From Thauera humireducens (GTDB lineage: Bacteria > Pseudomonadota > Gammaproteobacteria > Burkholderiales > Rhodocyclaceae), in contig NZ_CP014646.1 in assembly GCF_001051995.2 (NCBI RefSeq), positions 1,612,001 to 1,676,000 on the forward strand: a stretch of 64,000 bases of DNA, read 5' to 3'. A program made the position numbers and the translations under genes. This document shows positions 26,474 through 35,716 of this stretch, piece after piece (positions within the stretch are counted from its first letter, which is position 1; each line of letters starts with the position of its first letter). Below the pieces are notes generated by a model. The model had not been told where the DNA came from. It worked only from the letters and a program-made list of their open reading frames with translations, and made no database searches.

Positions 26474-27802
26474 ATGATCTCCGTTCTGTCCGGCTTCATT
26501 GCCATCCTCGCCCTCGCCTGGGGGCTCAATGCGGCTGCCCTCGATGGCGGCCAGACTTCCCTGCCCTGGCTGATCCGCGAACAGGGCCTGTACCTGAGCG
26601 GCCTGCTCTCCATCGGCCTGATGTCGCTGGCGATGGTGCTGGCCACGCGCCCCGTGATCCTCGAGCGGCCGCTCGGCGGCATGGACCGCATCTTCCGCCT
26701 GCACAAGTGGGCGGGCATCCTCGCCGCGGTGTTCGCCGCGCTGCACTGGCTGATCGAGATGTCGGACGACCTCATCAAGGCCCTGTACGGCCGCAGCGGG
26801 CGCCCGGCGGAAATGGCGTTCGGCGGCCTGCTCGAGACCTTGCGCGACGCCGGCGAGGAACTGGGCGAGTTCGCAATCTATCTCGTGCTCGGCATGATCG
26901 TGCTGAGCCTGTGGAAGCGCTTCCCGTACAAGTTCTGGCGCCATCTGCACCGCGCCATGCCGGCGCTCTACCTGCTGCTCGCCTTCCATGCCGCAGTGCT
27001 CGCCCCGCTCGACTACTGGTCGCAGCCGGTCGGCATGTTGCTGGCGCTCCTGCTCGCTTCGGGCACGGTCGCCGCGGTCATCGCGCTCAGCGGGCGCATC
27101 GGCCGCGGCCGTCGCGTGCAGGGCGAGGTCACGGCCGTGTCCTCGCCGGCCCCGGATGTGACCGAAGTGGTCTGCCGCCTCGGCGGCGAATGGCGCGGTC
27201 ACCGTGCCGGCCAGTTCGCCTTCGTCGCCTTCACCGGGCTCGACCGCTTCGAGGGCGCCCATCCCTTCACCATCGCCAGCGCCGATCATGGCGACCGCAC
27301 GCTGACCTTCCAGATCAAGGCCCTGGGGGACCACACCCGCCAGCTCGCAGGCCGGGTCGCCGTCGGCCAGCCGGTCACGGTGGAAGGCCCCTACGGCCGC
27401 TTCGTGCTCGAGCGCCGCGACCGCAAGGCCCGTCAGGTCTGGGTCGCGGGGGGCATCGGCGTGACGCCCTTCCTCGCCTGGCTGGACGAACTGCGTACGC
27501 GCCGCGACACCGCCGTGCCGGTGGAACTGCACTACAGCACGCGTGCCGCGACGCAGGACCCCTTCGTCGCCCGCCTCCAGACCCTGTGCGCCGACCTGCC
27601 GGACGTAACGCTGCATGTCCATGACAGCAGCGCAGGAACCGGTCTCAAGCCCGAGGCGTTCGCCACGGCGCAGGCGGACGGGACGCGCACCGAAGTGTGG
27701 TTCTGCGGCCCATCGGGCCTGGGCGACCAACTGAAGGCGGCACTGGCCCGCCTGTGGAACCGCCGCGTGCGATTCCACCGCGAAGCCTTCGAAATGCGCT
27801 GA
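26474..27802 (+). CDS. Ferric-reductase-like transmembrane flavocytochrome
   Basis: Membrane oxidoreductase of 442 residues in two parts. The N-terminal half (about 1-210) has six membrane segments of the ferric reductase/NOX type. Candidate haem-ligating His residues are in LHKWAG, ALHWLIE, HLHRAMP and LAFHAAV. The C-terminal half is an FAD/NAD(P) reductase with HPFTIAS (FAD), VEGPYGRF and VAGGIGVTPFLAWL (nucleotide). It would move electrons from cytoplasmic NAD(P)H across the membrane, for example to ferric iron or oxygen. The start at 26474 follows a GGGAG site. The product is probably linked functionally to the PepSY protein directly upstream. Confidence 0.87.
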   Translation: MISVLSGFIAILALAWGLNAAALDGGQTSLPWLIREQGLYLSGLLSIGLMSLAMVLATRPVILERPLGGMDRIFRLHKWAGILAAVFAALHWLIEMSDDLIKALYGRSGRPAEMAFGGLLETLRDAGEELGEFAIYLVLGMIVLSLWKRFPYKFWRHLHRAMPALYLLLAFHAAVLAPLDYWSQPVGMLLALLLASGTVAAVIALSGRIGRGRRVQGEVTAVSSPAPDVTEVVCRLGGEWRGHRAGQFAFVAFTGLDRFEGAHPFTIASADHGDRTLTFQIKALGDHTRQLAGRVAVGQPVTVEGPYGRFVLERRDRKARQVWVAGGIGVTPFLAWLDELRTRRDTAVPVELHYSTRAATQDPFVARLQTLCADLPDVTLHVHDSSAGTGLKPEAFATAQADGTRTEVWFCGPSGLGDQLKAALARLWNRRVRFHREAFEMR

Positions 27803-27820
27803 AGCCGTTGCAGCAAGGAC

Positions 27821-27853
27821 AAGGCCGCCCGCGTCATTGGCGCGGGCGGCCTT
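27821..27853. other. Strong hairpin between convergent genes
   Basis: A perfect 13-base stem (27821-27833 with 27841-27853) and a 7-base loop separate the flavocytochrome gene from the convergent small protein. No T tract follows on either strand, so it may limit read-through or be Rho-assisted rather than a classical terminator. Confidence 0.6.
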
Positions 27854-27885
27854 GCTTCATGGTCTTCAGCCGCTCATACGATCAC

Positions 27886-28245
27886 TCAGCGACCGCCTCC
27901 CCCCGGACCCATGCCGCCCCGCTGTCCCATGCCACCACCGGGGGCCATTCCGCCTCCAAGTCCCATGCCGCCGCGCATCGGAGGCTCTTCCGGCAAGGTC
28001 ACGCCACGCTCGCGGGCGCGCTCCACCATCAGCTTGTGATGCTCGCTGCGGACCTGCTCACGCTCTTCCAGGGTCCTGGCCGAGCGCATCCTGATGCGAT
28101 GCTCGGCACGCTCCTCGGGCGTCATGATCTGCGAGCCGTAGATCGGCGCGTCGTCGGGAACCGGCGGCAAGTCGCCCTGCTGGGCAAACGCCGTGCCTGC
28201 GAGCAGCAGTGCAGCGGCAACGCTCGTCAGATAACGGTGATTCAT
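27886..28245 (-). CDS. Small exported Gly/Met-rich protein of the cus locus
   Basis: A 119-residue protein with a signal peptide (cleavage after AFAQ, about residue 22). A charged helical segment follows (MTPEERAEHRIRMRSARTLE, then EERE). The last 30 residues are a Gly-Met-rich tail with repeated GGGM and RGGMG units. The many methionines and some His would suit binding of copper(I) or silver(I), but that is inference. A GGAGG ribosome binding site precedes the chosen ATG at 28245. It lies 144 bases after cusA on the same strand. Similar short proteins occur beside heavy-metal efflux genes in betaproteobacteria; no function is established. Confidence 0.75.
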   Translation of the reverse strand: MNHRYLTSVAAALLLAGTAFAQQGDLPPVPDDAPIYGSQIMTPEERAEHRIRMRSARTLEEREQVRSEHHKLMVERARERGVTLPEEPPMRGGMGLGGGMAPGGGMGQRGGMGPGGGGR

Positions 28246-28389
28246 GATCCTGTCCTCCATGATTGGTTACACATCGGAAACACGCCCAGACCGCCTCGGC
28301 AGGCCGTACGGAACCCTTTGCTCGATTCCAATCTAGGTCACGCCACCGCGCACATCTGTATCCACGTGTAGCGCACGCCGCGCGGGCCG

Positions 28390-31300
28390 TCACGACACGG
28401 CCTGCCTGCGCAGCTCCCACTGCCTGACCAGCGCGAACAGCACCGGAATCACCGCCAGCGTGAGCACGGTGGAAGACACCATCCCACCCACCATCGGCGC
28501 CGCGATGCGGCTCATGACCTCGCTGCCGGTGCCCGTGCCCCACATCACCGGCAACAGGCCGAGGATGACCGTGATCACCGTCATCATCTTCGGCCGCACG
28601 CGGCCGGCCGCGCCCTCCATCACCGCGGCATAGAGGTCGGCCGCCGAGGGGATGCGGCCCTGCGCTGCGCGTTCCCCACGCACGCGTGCCCAGGCCTGAT
28701 CGAGGTAGATCAGCATGATCACGCCGGTCTCCGCCGCGACGCCGGCGAGCGCGATGAAGCCCACCGCCACCGCAACGCTCATCTGGTAGTCCAGCCACCA
28801 CATGAGCCACACGCCGCCGATCAGCGCGAAGGGCACCGACAGCATCACGATCAGCGTCTCGGCCAGACGGCGGAAGTTCAGGTACAGCAGCACGAAGATC
28901 AGCGCCAGCGTCAGCGGACCGACGACCGCCAGCTTCGACTTGGCCCGCTCCATGTTCTCGAACTGTCCGCTCCAGGTGGCGTAGTAGCCGGGCGGGAAGC
29001 TGACCTGCGCGGCCACCGCCTGCTGCGCGCGGGTGACGAAGGCGCCGAGATCGGCCTCGCGCGTGTCGACGTAGACGTAGGCGGCCAGCATCGCATTCTC
29101 GGTGCGCACCGCCGGTGCGCCGCGCACGATGCGCACGTCGGCGAGCTGGCCGAGCGGCACCGGGCCGGTTGCGGTCGGCACGAGCACGCTGGCGGCAACG
29201 CGCGTCGGGTCGTCGCGCAGCGCGCGCGGGTAGCGCACGCTGACGTTGTAGCGCTCCAGCCCCTCGACAGTCGTCGTCACACGCTCGCCACCGAGTGCCG
29301 TCGCCAGCGTTTCCTGCACGCGGTCGATGGTCAGGCCGTAGCGCGCCAGCTGGTCACGACGCGGCTCGATGTCGATGTAATAGCCGCCCGCGACGCGCTC
29401 GGCGTAGGCGCTACTGGTGCCGGGCACGGCGCGCACCGCGGCCTCGACCGCCTTCGCCACCTGCTCGAGCGTTTCGAGGTCCTTGCCGAACACCTTCACC
29501 CCCACCGGTGTGCGGATGCCGGTCGACAGCATGTCGATGCGGGCCTTGATCGGCATGGTCCAGGAGTTGGCCAGGCCGGGGAACTTGAGCGCCGCGTCCA
29601 TCTCGGCGATCAGCGCATCCACCGTCATGCCCGGCCGCCACTGCTGCTGCGGCTTGAGGTTGATGACGGTCTCGAACATCTCCAGCGGCGCGGGGTCGGT
29701 TGCGGTATTTGCGCGGCCGGCCTTGCCGTACACCGACTCGACCTCGGGGAAGGTCTTGATGATGCGGTTCGTGGTGGCGAGCAGACGCCCGGCCTCGGTC
29801 ACCGACATGCCCGGCAGCGCGGCCGGCATGTAGAAGATCGCTCCCTCGTTGAGGGTGGGCATGAACTCGCTGCCGAGCTGGCGCGCCGGGATCAACGTCA
29901 CCGCCATCGCCAGCAGTGCGAGCGCGAGCGTCGTCAGCTTGAAGCGCATCACCAGCGCGATCAGCGGGCGGTACATCGCCACCAGCACGCGGTTGATGGG
30001 GTTGCGATGCTCGGCCACGATCCGTCCGCGCACGAAGAACAACATCAGCACGGGCACCAGCGTCACCGACAGGAAGGCCGCGCCGGCCATGGCGAAGGTC
30101 TTGGTCCAGGCCAGGGGCGAGAACAGCCGGCCCTCCTGCCCTTCGAGTGTGAACACCGGCAGGAAGGAGACGGTGATGATCAGCAACGAGAAGAACAGCG
30201 CCGGCCCCACCTCGCGGCAGGCGCCGATCAACACCGCCGCGCGCTTGGCTGCGGTCGCGCCCTCGTGCAGGGTCTCCAGGCGCTTGTGCGCGTTCTCGAT
30301 CATGACGATGGAGGCGTCCACCATCGCGCCGATGGCGATCGCGATGCCGCCCAGGCTCATGATGTTCGAGCCGATGCCCAGCGCCTGCATGCCGATGAAG
30401 GCCACGAGGATGCCGAGCGGCAGCGTCACGATGGCGACCAGTGCGCTACGCACGTGCAGAAGAAAGACCACGCACACCGCGGCGACGATCAGGCTTTCTT
30501 CCAGCAGCGTCCATTTGAGGTTGTCGATGGCGCGCTCGATCAGCGTCGAGCGGTCGTACACCGGCACGATTTCGGCACCTTCCGGCAGGCCCGGTGCCAC
30601 CTCGGCGAGCTTGGCCTTGACCGCGGCGATCACGTCGAGCGCGTTCTGGCCGAAGCGCGCCATGACGATGCCGGAAGCGACCTCGCCCTCGCCGTTCAGC
30701 TCGGCCAGGCCGCGCCGCTCGGCCGGCACCCATTCGACTCGGCCGACATCGGCGATGCGCACTGGCGTACCGCCGTCCATCTGCAGCACGATGCCGGCGA
30801 TGTCGTCCGCGTCGCGCAGATAGCCGCGGCCGCGGACCATGTACTCCTTCTCGGCCAGCTCGATGACGCGTCCACCCACATCGCGGTTCGACTCGCGGAT
30901 GGCGCGCGTCACGTCGTCGAGTGTGATGCCGTAGCCGGCAAGCCGGTAGGGATCGACCGTAACCTGGTATTCGCGCACGAAGCCGCCGACGCTGGCGACC
31001 TCGGACACGCCCTCGGCCTGCGTCAGCTGGTAGCGCAGATACCAGTCCTGCAGGCTGCGCGTGTCGGCCAGGGACATGTCGCGGCCGGTGACGGCGTACT
31101 GGTACACCCAGCCGACGCCTGTGGCATCCGGCCCGATCTGCGGCGCCACGCCCTGCGGCAGGCGCGCCGCCGCGGTGCTCAGGTACTCCAGCACGCGCGA
31201 GCGCGCCCAGTAGATGTCGGTGCCGTCCTCGAAGATCACATACACGTAGGACGCACCGAACATCGAGAAGCCGCGTACCACCTTCGCCCGCGGCACGGCC

Positions 31301-31605
31301 AGCATCGACGTGGTGAGCGGATAGGTGACCTGGTCCTCGACCACCTGCGGTGCCTGGCCGGGGTAGTCTGTGTAGACGATGACCTGCACGTCCGACAGGT
31401 CGGGCAGCGCATCGAGCGGCGTATGACGGATCGCGTACAGGCCGGCGCCGATCAGGAACAGCGTCGCCAGCAGTACCAGGAAGACGTTGCGTGCCGACCA
31501 GTCGATCAGGCGGCCGAGGGCGCCCCCCTCGCCGGCCTCCGCCGCCTGCGAGCGCGCCGCGTCGGCTCGTTCCGGATGGCCGGCCTCGCGCACCGCCTCA
31601 GTCAT
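28390..31605 (-). CDS. cusA: Copper/silver RND efflux pump CusA
   Basis: Inner-membrane proton-driven transporter of the tripartite Cus pump. The 1071-residue length fits the heavy-metal-efflux RND family, with a short N-terminal extension. TM1 is followed by LPDLSDVQVIVYTDYPGQAP. Methionines of the monovalent-metal path are present (FYMPAALPGMS and ARIDMLSTGIRTPVG), pointing to Cu(I)/Ag(I) rather than the zinc-cobalt CzcA type. It overlaps the cusB end by eight bases. Confidence 0.94.
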   Translation of the reverse strand: MTEAVREAGHPERADAARSQAAEAGEGGALGRLIDWSARNVFLVLLATLFLIGAGLYAIRHTPLDALPDLSDVQVIVYTDYPGQAPQVVEDQVTYPLTTSMLAVPRAKVVRGFSMFGASYVYVIFEDGTDIYWARSRVLEYLSTAAARLPQGVAPQIGPDATGVGWVYQYAVTGRDMSLADTRSLQDWYLRYQLTQAEGVSEVASVGGFVREYQVTVDPYRLAGYGITLDDVTRAIRESNRDVGGRVIELAEKEYMVRGRGYLRDADDIAGIVLQMDGGTPVRIADVGRVEWVPAERRGLAELNGEGEVASGIVMARFGQNALDVIAAVKAKLAEVAPGLPEGAEIVPVYDRSTLIERAIDNLKWTLLEESLIVAAVCVVFLLHVRSALVAIVTLPLGILVAFIGMQALGIGSNIMSLGGIAIAIGAMVDASIVMIENAHKRLETLHEGATAAKRAAVLIGACREVGPALFFSLLIITVSFLPVFTLEGQEGRLFSPLAWTKTFAMAGAAFLSVTLVPVLMLFFVRGRIVAEHRNPINRVLVAMYRPLIALVMRFKLTTLALALLAMAVTLIPARQLGSEFMPTLNEGAIFYMPAALPGMSVTEAGRLLATTNRIIKTFPEVESVYGKAGRANTATDPAPLEMFETVINLKPQQQWRPGMTVDALIAEMDAALKFPGLANSWTMPIKARIDMLSTGIRTPVGVKVFGKDLETLEQVAKAVEAAVRAVPGTSSAYAERVAGGYYIDIEPRRDQLARYGLTIDRVQETLATALGGERVTTTVEGLERYNVSVRYPRALRDDPTRVAASVLVPTATGPVPLGQLADVRIVRGAPAVRTENAMLAAYVYVDTREADLGAFVTRAQQAVAAQVSFPPGYYATWSGQFENMERAKSKLAVVGPLTLALIFVLLYLNFRRLAETLIVMLSVPFALIGGVWLMWWLDYQMSVAVAVGFIALAGVAAETGVIMLIYLDQAWARVRGERAAQGRIPSAADLYAAVMEGAAGRVRPKMMTVITVILGLLPVMWGTGTGSEVMSRIAAPMVGGMVSSTVLTLAVIPVLFALVRQWELRRQAVS

Positions 31606-33142
31606 GACGATGCTCCGCCGCCGGGGTCGCGGCGTCGCCAGGGCCTTCGATGCGGGTCACGACGTAGTCACCGGGTCCGCGCTCCTCGAAGCGGAAGCGG
31701 ATCGGCGCCCCCGGCGCGAGACCGCGCACCAGTTCCGGCGACGCCAGGCCGAAGTCCATCGTCATCTCCGGCCATTTCAGCGCCGGGATCTCGCCGTGGG
31801 TCAGGGTCACGCTACCCAGTTCGGCATCGAAGGCCTCGAAGCGGCCTTCGGCCTCATGGACCGGCGGCGGCGCAGCGGCCTCGTTCATGTTCGACAGCGC
31901 CGCCCGCAACTGGCTTTCTGAGTCGATCAGGAAGTTGGCGGACACCACCACGCGCTCGCCGGCCTGCACCCCCTCGCGCACCTCGACGAAGTCCCCGCCG
32001 CGTGCGCCGAGCCGCACCGGACGCGGCTGGAAGCGCCCCTCGTCCAGCGCCATCAGCACCACCTGGCGCTCGCCGTCATCGATGACGGCCGAGGCCGGCA
32101 CGACCAGCGTCGGTGCCACGCCGCCGGTCTCCAGTTCCACCCGGGCGAACATCCCGGGGCGCAGCACGCCGTCGGGGTTGTCGAGTTCGAGCCGCAGCGG
32201 CGTGCTGCGCGTGGAGGTGTTGAGCGTCGGGTAGAGGTAATCGACCCGCGCCTCGAAGGCCCTGCCGGGGAAGGCGTCCAGCGTCACCTGTGCATGCTGG
32301 CCGGGCCGGATCTGCGAAAGATCGCGCTCATAGACGTCGGCGACGACCCACACCCGCGACAGGTCGGCGATGCGGAACAAGGCCTCTCCCGCGGCGAAGC
32401 GCGCGCCCTCGATCGCGGCCTTGTCGAGCACGATGCCGGCAACCGGCGCATGCAGGGTCTGGCGCGGTCCGGCCTGGCCCCCCACCTGGAGGTTGCGCAG
32501 GCGCGCGCGCGTCGCCTCGGCCAGGCGCGCGGCGGCCTCGCCCGCCACCGGGTCGGCGCTGCTGTCGCGCTGCAGGCGCTCGGCGATGCGCAGCTCCTCG
32601 CCGGCCGACTGCAGCTCGGGGCTGTAGGTGCTGAACAACGGCTGGCCCTTGCGCACGACATCGCCCACGGCACGCACGTGAAGGCGTTCGATCCAGCCGT
32701 CGAAGCGCGGCGCCACCACCGCCTGCGCGCGCTCGTCGATCTCCACGCGGCCGCTGGCTCGGATCGGCACTGCCAGCGTGCGCGACTCGACCACCGCGGT
32801 CCGAACCCCCAGCGTCTGCACGCGCGCCGGGCTGACACGGACCACGCCGGCGTCGTCGGGCTGTTCGTCGGCATAGACCGGGATGTAGTCCATGCCCATC
32901 GAATCCTTCTTGGGGACGGGCGACGTATCGGGCAAGCCCATCGGGTTGCGGTAATAGAGGATCGTGCGTTCGCCCGTTGCGGATGCCGCCGCCCCCTGAT
33001 CCACCGCGCCGGCCGGGGTCCCAGCCGCTGCGCCGCTGCGGGCGTCGGCCGGCACGCCGAGGCCGGTGCCGGCCCAGTATCCCCCGCCCGCCGCCAGCGC
33101 GGCGACCACCACCAGCGCACCCATGCGCGTTCCCTTGTTCAC
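31598..33142 (-). CDS. cusB: Periplasmic adaptor CusB with fused CusF domain
   Basis: Membrane-fusion adaptor linking CusA to the outer-membrane channel. The 514-residue product has an N-terminal membrane anchor or signal. A metal-binding stretch follows at about 58-92 (LYYRNPMGLPDTSP, SMGMDYIPVY), then the hairpin, lipoyl and beta-barrel domains of the HlyD family. The last 80 or so residues are an extra CusF-like domain with IPALKWPEMTMDFGL, which has the Trp and the two Met that bind Cu(I)/Ag(I) in CusF. The protein ends in His-rich AEHRHD. It overlaps cusC by four bases. Confidence 0.93.
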   Translation of the reverse strand: MNKGTRMGALVVVAALAAGGGYWAGTGLGVPADARSGAAAGTPAGAVDQGAAASATGERTILYYRNPMGLPDTSPVPKKDSMGMDYIPVYADEQPDDAGVVRVSPARVQTLGVRTAVVESRTLAVPIRASGRVEIDERAQAVVAPRFDGWIERLHVRAVGDVVRKGQPLFSTYSPELQSAGEELRIAERLQRDSSADPVAGEAAARLAEATRARLRNLQVGGQAGPRQTLHAPVAGIVLDKAAIEGARFAAGEALFRIADLSRVWVVADVYERDLSQIRPGQHAQVTLDAFPGRAFEARVDYLYPTLNTSTRSTPLRLELDNPDGVLRPGMFARVELETGGVAPTLVVPASAVIDDGERQVVLMALDEGRFQPRPVRLGARGGDFVEVREGVQAGERVVVSANFLIDSESQLRAALSNMNEAAAPPPVHEAEGRFEAFDAELGSVTLTHGEIPALKWPEMTMDFGLASPELVRGLAPGAPIRFRFEERGPGDYVVTRIEGPGDAATPAAEHRHD

Positions 33143-34440
33143 TTCGTTTCCCCAGACAGTTTCTCGATCTCGCTGAGTGCAAGACGGGTTTCGATCTCGG
33201 TCTGCAGCAGCCGCTCGCGCACAGCGATGAGCTGGCGTTCGGCCTCGAGCACGCTATCGAAGTCCGCCTGCCCGCCGACCAGTGCCGCACGCGCGGCGTC
33301 ACGCGTGGCGAGTACCTGCGGCAGCAGGCTGTCGCGCAGCAGACGCAGGCCATCCCGACCGCCGCCATAGCGTGCCCAGGCCGCGCCGAGTTCGCCGACC
33401 GCAGCATCCGCGCTCGCCTCGCGACGCGCCTCGGCCGCCGTCAGCATCAGCTCCGCCTCGCGTTCGCGCGCCCGGCGGCTACCCTGCTGCAGCGGGATCA
33501 TCACTTCGAACATCAGGTCCCAGGACGGGCGCCCTTCGTCCGGCCGGTTGTAGGTCAGCCCGACGCTGAAGTCCGGCGCGCGTTCGCGGTAGGTGCGCGC
33601 CCGCTCGGCGCGGGCGACATCGACGCCCTGGGCCGCACTCAGCACCTCGGGACTGCGCGCGCGGGCGCGCTCGAACAGCGCGCCCGCATCGAGCGCATCC
33701 GGCAGCGGCGCAGGGTCGGCCGGGGGCAACAGTGGCGCATCGGGTGCGCGGGCAAGCAGGCCATTCAGCATCGCCACCACGCCGCGGCGCGCCTGCTCAC
33801 GCGTCAGCAGCACCAGTCGCTGTTCGCTGATTTCGCGCTGCGCGCGCAGCACGGCCTGCTGCGGCAGCAGGCCAAGGCGATAACGTGCCAGCGCCAGCGT
33901 CTCGAGCTCCTGCAGCAGAGCCAGCGCATCGCGAGCCAGGGCCAGCTCGCGATCGGCGGCGTAGTAGCGCAGCCAGGCGGCCTCGATCGCCGCCGCCCGC
34001 TCGGCCCAGCCGGCATCGCGCATCGCCGCCGCACGGCGGGCCTGCGCCTCGGCCGCCTCCGCCGCCAGCTCACGCTTGCCCCAGCCGGGCAAGGGCTGCA
34101 CCACACGATAGCGCGTCTCGCCGACCTGCCCCGGCAACACGGAGGCCGAACGGCCGTTCATGGTGTTGGTGAAATCCATCAGCTCCAGCTCGAAACGCGG
34201 ATCGGGCAGCGCGCCGGCCGGCTCGACGCGCTCACGCGCTGCCTCAGCCTCGGCGCGATCAGCGGCATACGCCGGGCTGTGCGCCCGGGCATGCTCGATC
34301 AGGGCGCGCACATCGGCGCCGAGCGCAGTGCCTTCCGTAGCGCCCGAGTCAGCCCCGAAAGCCGTGACGGGCGCAGCAAGAGCACAGGAGAGCAGGCCGG
34401 CAAGCGCACGCATTCGAATGCTGAATGGAGGGGGCTTCAT
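33139..34440 (-). CDS. cusC: Outer-membrane efflux protein CusC-like (TolC family)
   Basis: Outer-membrane channel of the pump. The product is 433 residues from the chosen ATG, with a signal peptide (hydrophobic ALAGLLSCALAAPVTAFG), two TolC-type repeats and long helical segments (about 85-200 and 290-420). Unlike enterobacterial CusC no lipobox cysteine is evident at the cleavage site. In-frame ATGs lie at 34449, 34440 and 34413 with no clear ribosome binding site; the start is therefore approximate. The downstream end overlaps cusB by four bases. Confidence 0.86.
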   Translation of the reverse strand: MKPPPFSIRMRALAGLLSCALAAPVTAFGADSGATEGTALGADVRALIEHARAHSPAYAADRAEAEAARERVEPAGALPDPRFELELMDFTNTMNGRSASVLPGQVGETRYRVVQPLPGWGKRELAAEAAEAQARRAAAMRDAGWAERAAAIEAAWLRYYAADRELALARDALALLQELETLALARYRLGLLPQQAVLRAQREISEQRLVLLTREQARRGVVAMLNGLLARAPDAPLLPPADPAPLPDALDAGALFERARARSPEVLSAAQGVDVARAERARTYRERAPDFSVGLTYNRPDEGRPSWDLMFEVMIPLQQGSRRAREREAELMLTAAEARREASADAAVGELGAAWARYGGGRDGLRLLRDSLLPQVLATRDAARAALVGGQADFDSVLEAERQLIAVRERLLQTEIETRLALSEIEKLSGETK

Positions 34441-34519
34441 CGGCGGCATGGACAGCGATGGGCGTCTGGGGAAGGCATGCACAGCTCGAAAACGTCGGCT
34501 GCCATGCAGCGGGACCAGG

Positions 34520-34876
34520 TCAAGGCAGGCGCTCCAGCTCGACCACGGTGAAGGTGCTGCCGACCTTGTCGGCGATGAAGCGGATGCTGTCGCCGGCCTT
34601 GACCTGCTCGAGCATGGCAGCGTCGGCAACGACGAAGGCCATCGTCATCGGCGGCATGTCCAGGCGCGGCAGGGGCCCGTGGGCGATCGTGATCTTGCCG
34701 GCCGTCCTGTCCACCTTGCGTACCGTGCCTTCGGAATGGTCGCTGGCCGCGGGCGCCGCAGCCCGAGTCGCACCATGGCTGCTGTGGCGATCGTGGCCCG
34801 ACTGCGCCAGCGCACCGGCCGGCACCGCCAGGATCAGCGTTGCCGCCAGCAGCGGGAGGTGAAGTGCCTTGTTCAT
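34520..34876 (-). CDS. cusF: Periplasmic copper/silver-binding protein CusF
   Basis: Metallochaperone that hands Cu(I)/Ag(I) to CusB. The 118-residue product has a signal peptide (to about residue 24), a His-rich segment (SGHDRHSSHG) and the OB-fold with LDMPPMTMAFVV. The two metal Met residues are there, but the cation-pi Trp of classical CusF is replaced by Met. The fused CusF domain in CusB keeps the Trp. It is the first gene of the cusFCBA unit, divergent from cusRS. Confidence 0.9.
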   Translation of the reverse strand: MNKALHLPLLAATLILAVPAGALAQSGHDRHSSHGATRAAAPAASDHSEGTVRKVDRTAGKITIAHGPLPRLDMPPMTMAFVVADAAMLEQVKAGDSIRFIADKVGSTFTVVELERLP

Positions 34877-34948
34877 GTCGGATCTCTCGCATTGCGTTGG
34901 GGTGACGACATGCTGCCCCGCCCTCCCCGTCCACACCCTGACGCCCGG

Positions 34949-34964
34949 ATTACATCTCTGTAAT
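34949..34964. promoter_or_regulatory. Palindromic operator between cusF and cusR
   Basis: ATTACA (34949-34954) - TCTC - TGTAAT (34959-34964) is a perfect inverted repeat. It lies almost midway between the two start codons, 72 bases from cusF and 74 from cusR. Copper-responsive regulators of this family bind TTACA/TGTAA-type inverted repeats, so it is the likely CusR site for both units. Confidence 0.7.
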
Positions 34965-35038
34965 GTGGCGTCCGCCGGCGCGCCGAGAGGGCACAATGGG
35001 CTCGCATCTGGCAAGACCTTTTCCAAACCCGCAGCGAC

Positions 35039-35716
35039 ATGAAGATCCTGATCGTCGAAGACGAACCCAAGACCGGCGACTACCTGCGCCAGGGCCTGGC
35101 CGAGGCCGGCTTCGTCGTCGACCTCGCCCGCGACGGACTGGACGGCCTGCATCTGGCGTTGAACGGCGACTATGCGCTGGTGGTGCTGGACGTGATGCTG
35201 CCGGGGCTGGATGGCTGGGGCGTGCTGCAGACGCTGCGTCGCGGCGGGCGCGAGATGCCGGTGCTGTTCCTCACCGCACGCGACCAGGTCGAGGACCGGG
35301 TGCGCGGCCTGGATCTCGGCGCCGACGACTACCTCGTCAAGCCCTTCGCCTTCTCCGAACTGCTGGCACGCGTGCGCACGCTGCTGCGCCGGGGCCGCAG
35401 CAAGGAACCGGATGTGCTGCGCGCCGCCGACCTCGAGCTCGACCTGCTACGCCGGCGCGTGCTGCGCGGTGGCCAGCGCATCGACCTGACCGCCAAGGAG
35501 TTCGCCCTGCTGGAACTGCTGCTGCGGCGCCAGGGCGAGGTGCTGCCGCGCTCACTGATCGCCTCCCAGGTTTGGGACATGAACTTCGACAGCGACACCA
35601 ACGTGATCGAAGTCGCCGTGCGCCGGCTGCGCGCCAAGGTCGACGACGCCTTCGAGCCCAAGCTGATCCGCACGGTACGCGGCATGGGCTACGTGCTCGA
35701 AGTGCCGGAATGCTGA
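35039..35716 (+). CDS. cusR: Heavy-metal response regulator CusR
   Basis: OmpR-family activator of 225 residues. The receiver has EDEP (about 7-10), phospho-acceptor Asp in [14 protein letters not shown] and Lys in YLVKPF. The winged-helix domain has [20 protein letters not shown] and [16 protein letters not shown], characteristic of the CusR/CopR group, and ends [11 protein letters not shown]. It is divergent from cusF across a 162-base region containing a palindrome. Its stop overlaps the cusS start by seven bases. Confidence 0.93.
   Translation: MKILIVEDEPKTGDYLRQGLAEAGFVVDLARDGLDGLHLALNGDYALVVLDVMLPGLDGWGVLQTLRRGGREMPVLFLTARDQVEDRVRGLDLGADDYLVKPFAFSELLARVRTLLRRGRSKEPDVLRAADLELDLLRRRVLRGGQRIDLTAKEFALLELLLRRQGEVLPRSLIASQVWDMNFDSDTNVIEVAVRRLRAKVDDAFEPKLIRTVRGMGYVLEVPEC

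Noticed and set aside
30007..32085. Open frame of about 690 codons opposite cusA and cusB
   Set aside because: Shadow of two confirmed genes; His/Arg/Gly/Gln-biased composition, no domain.
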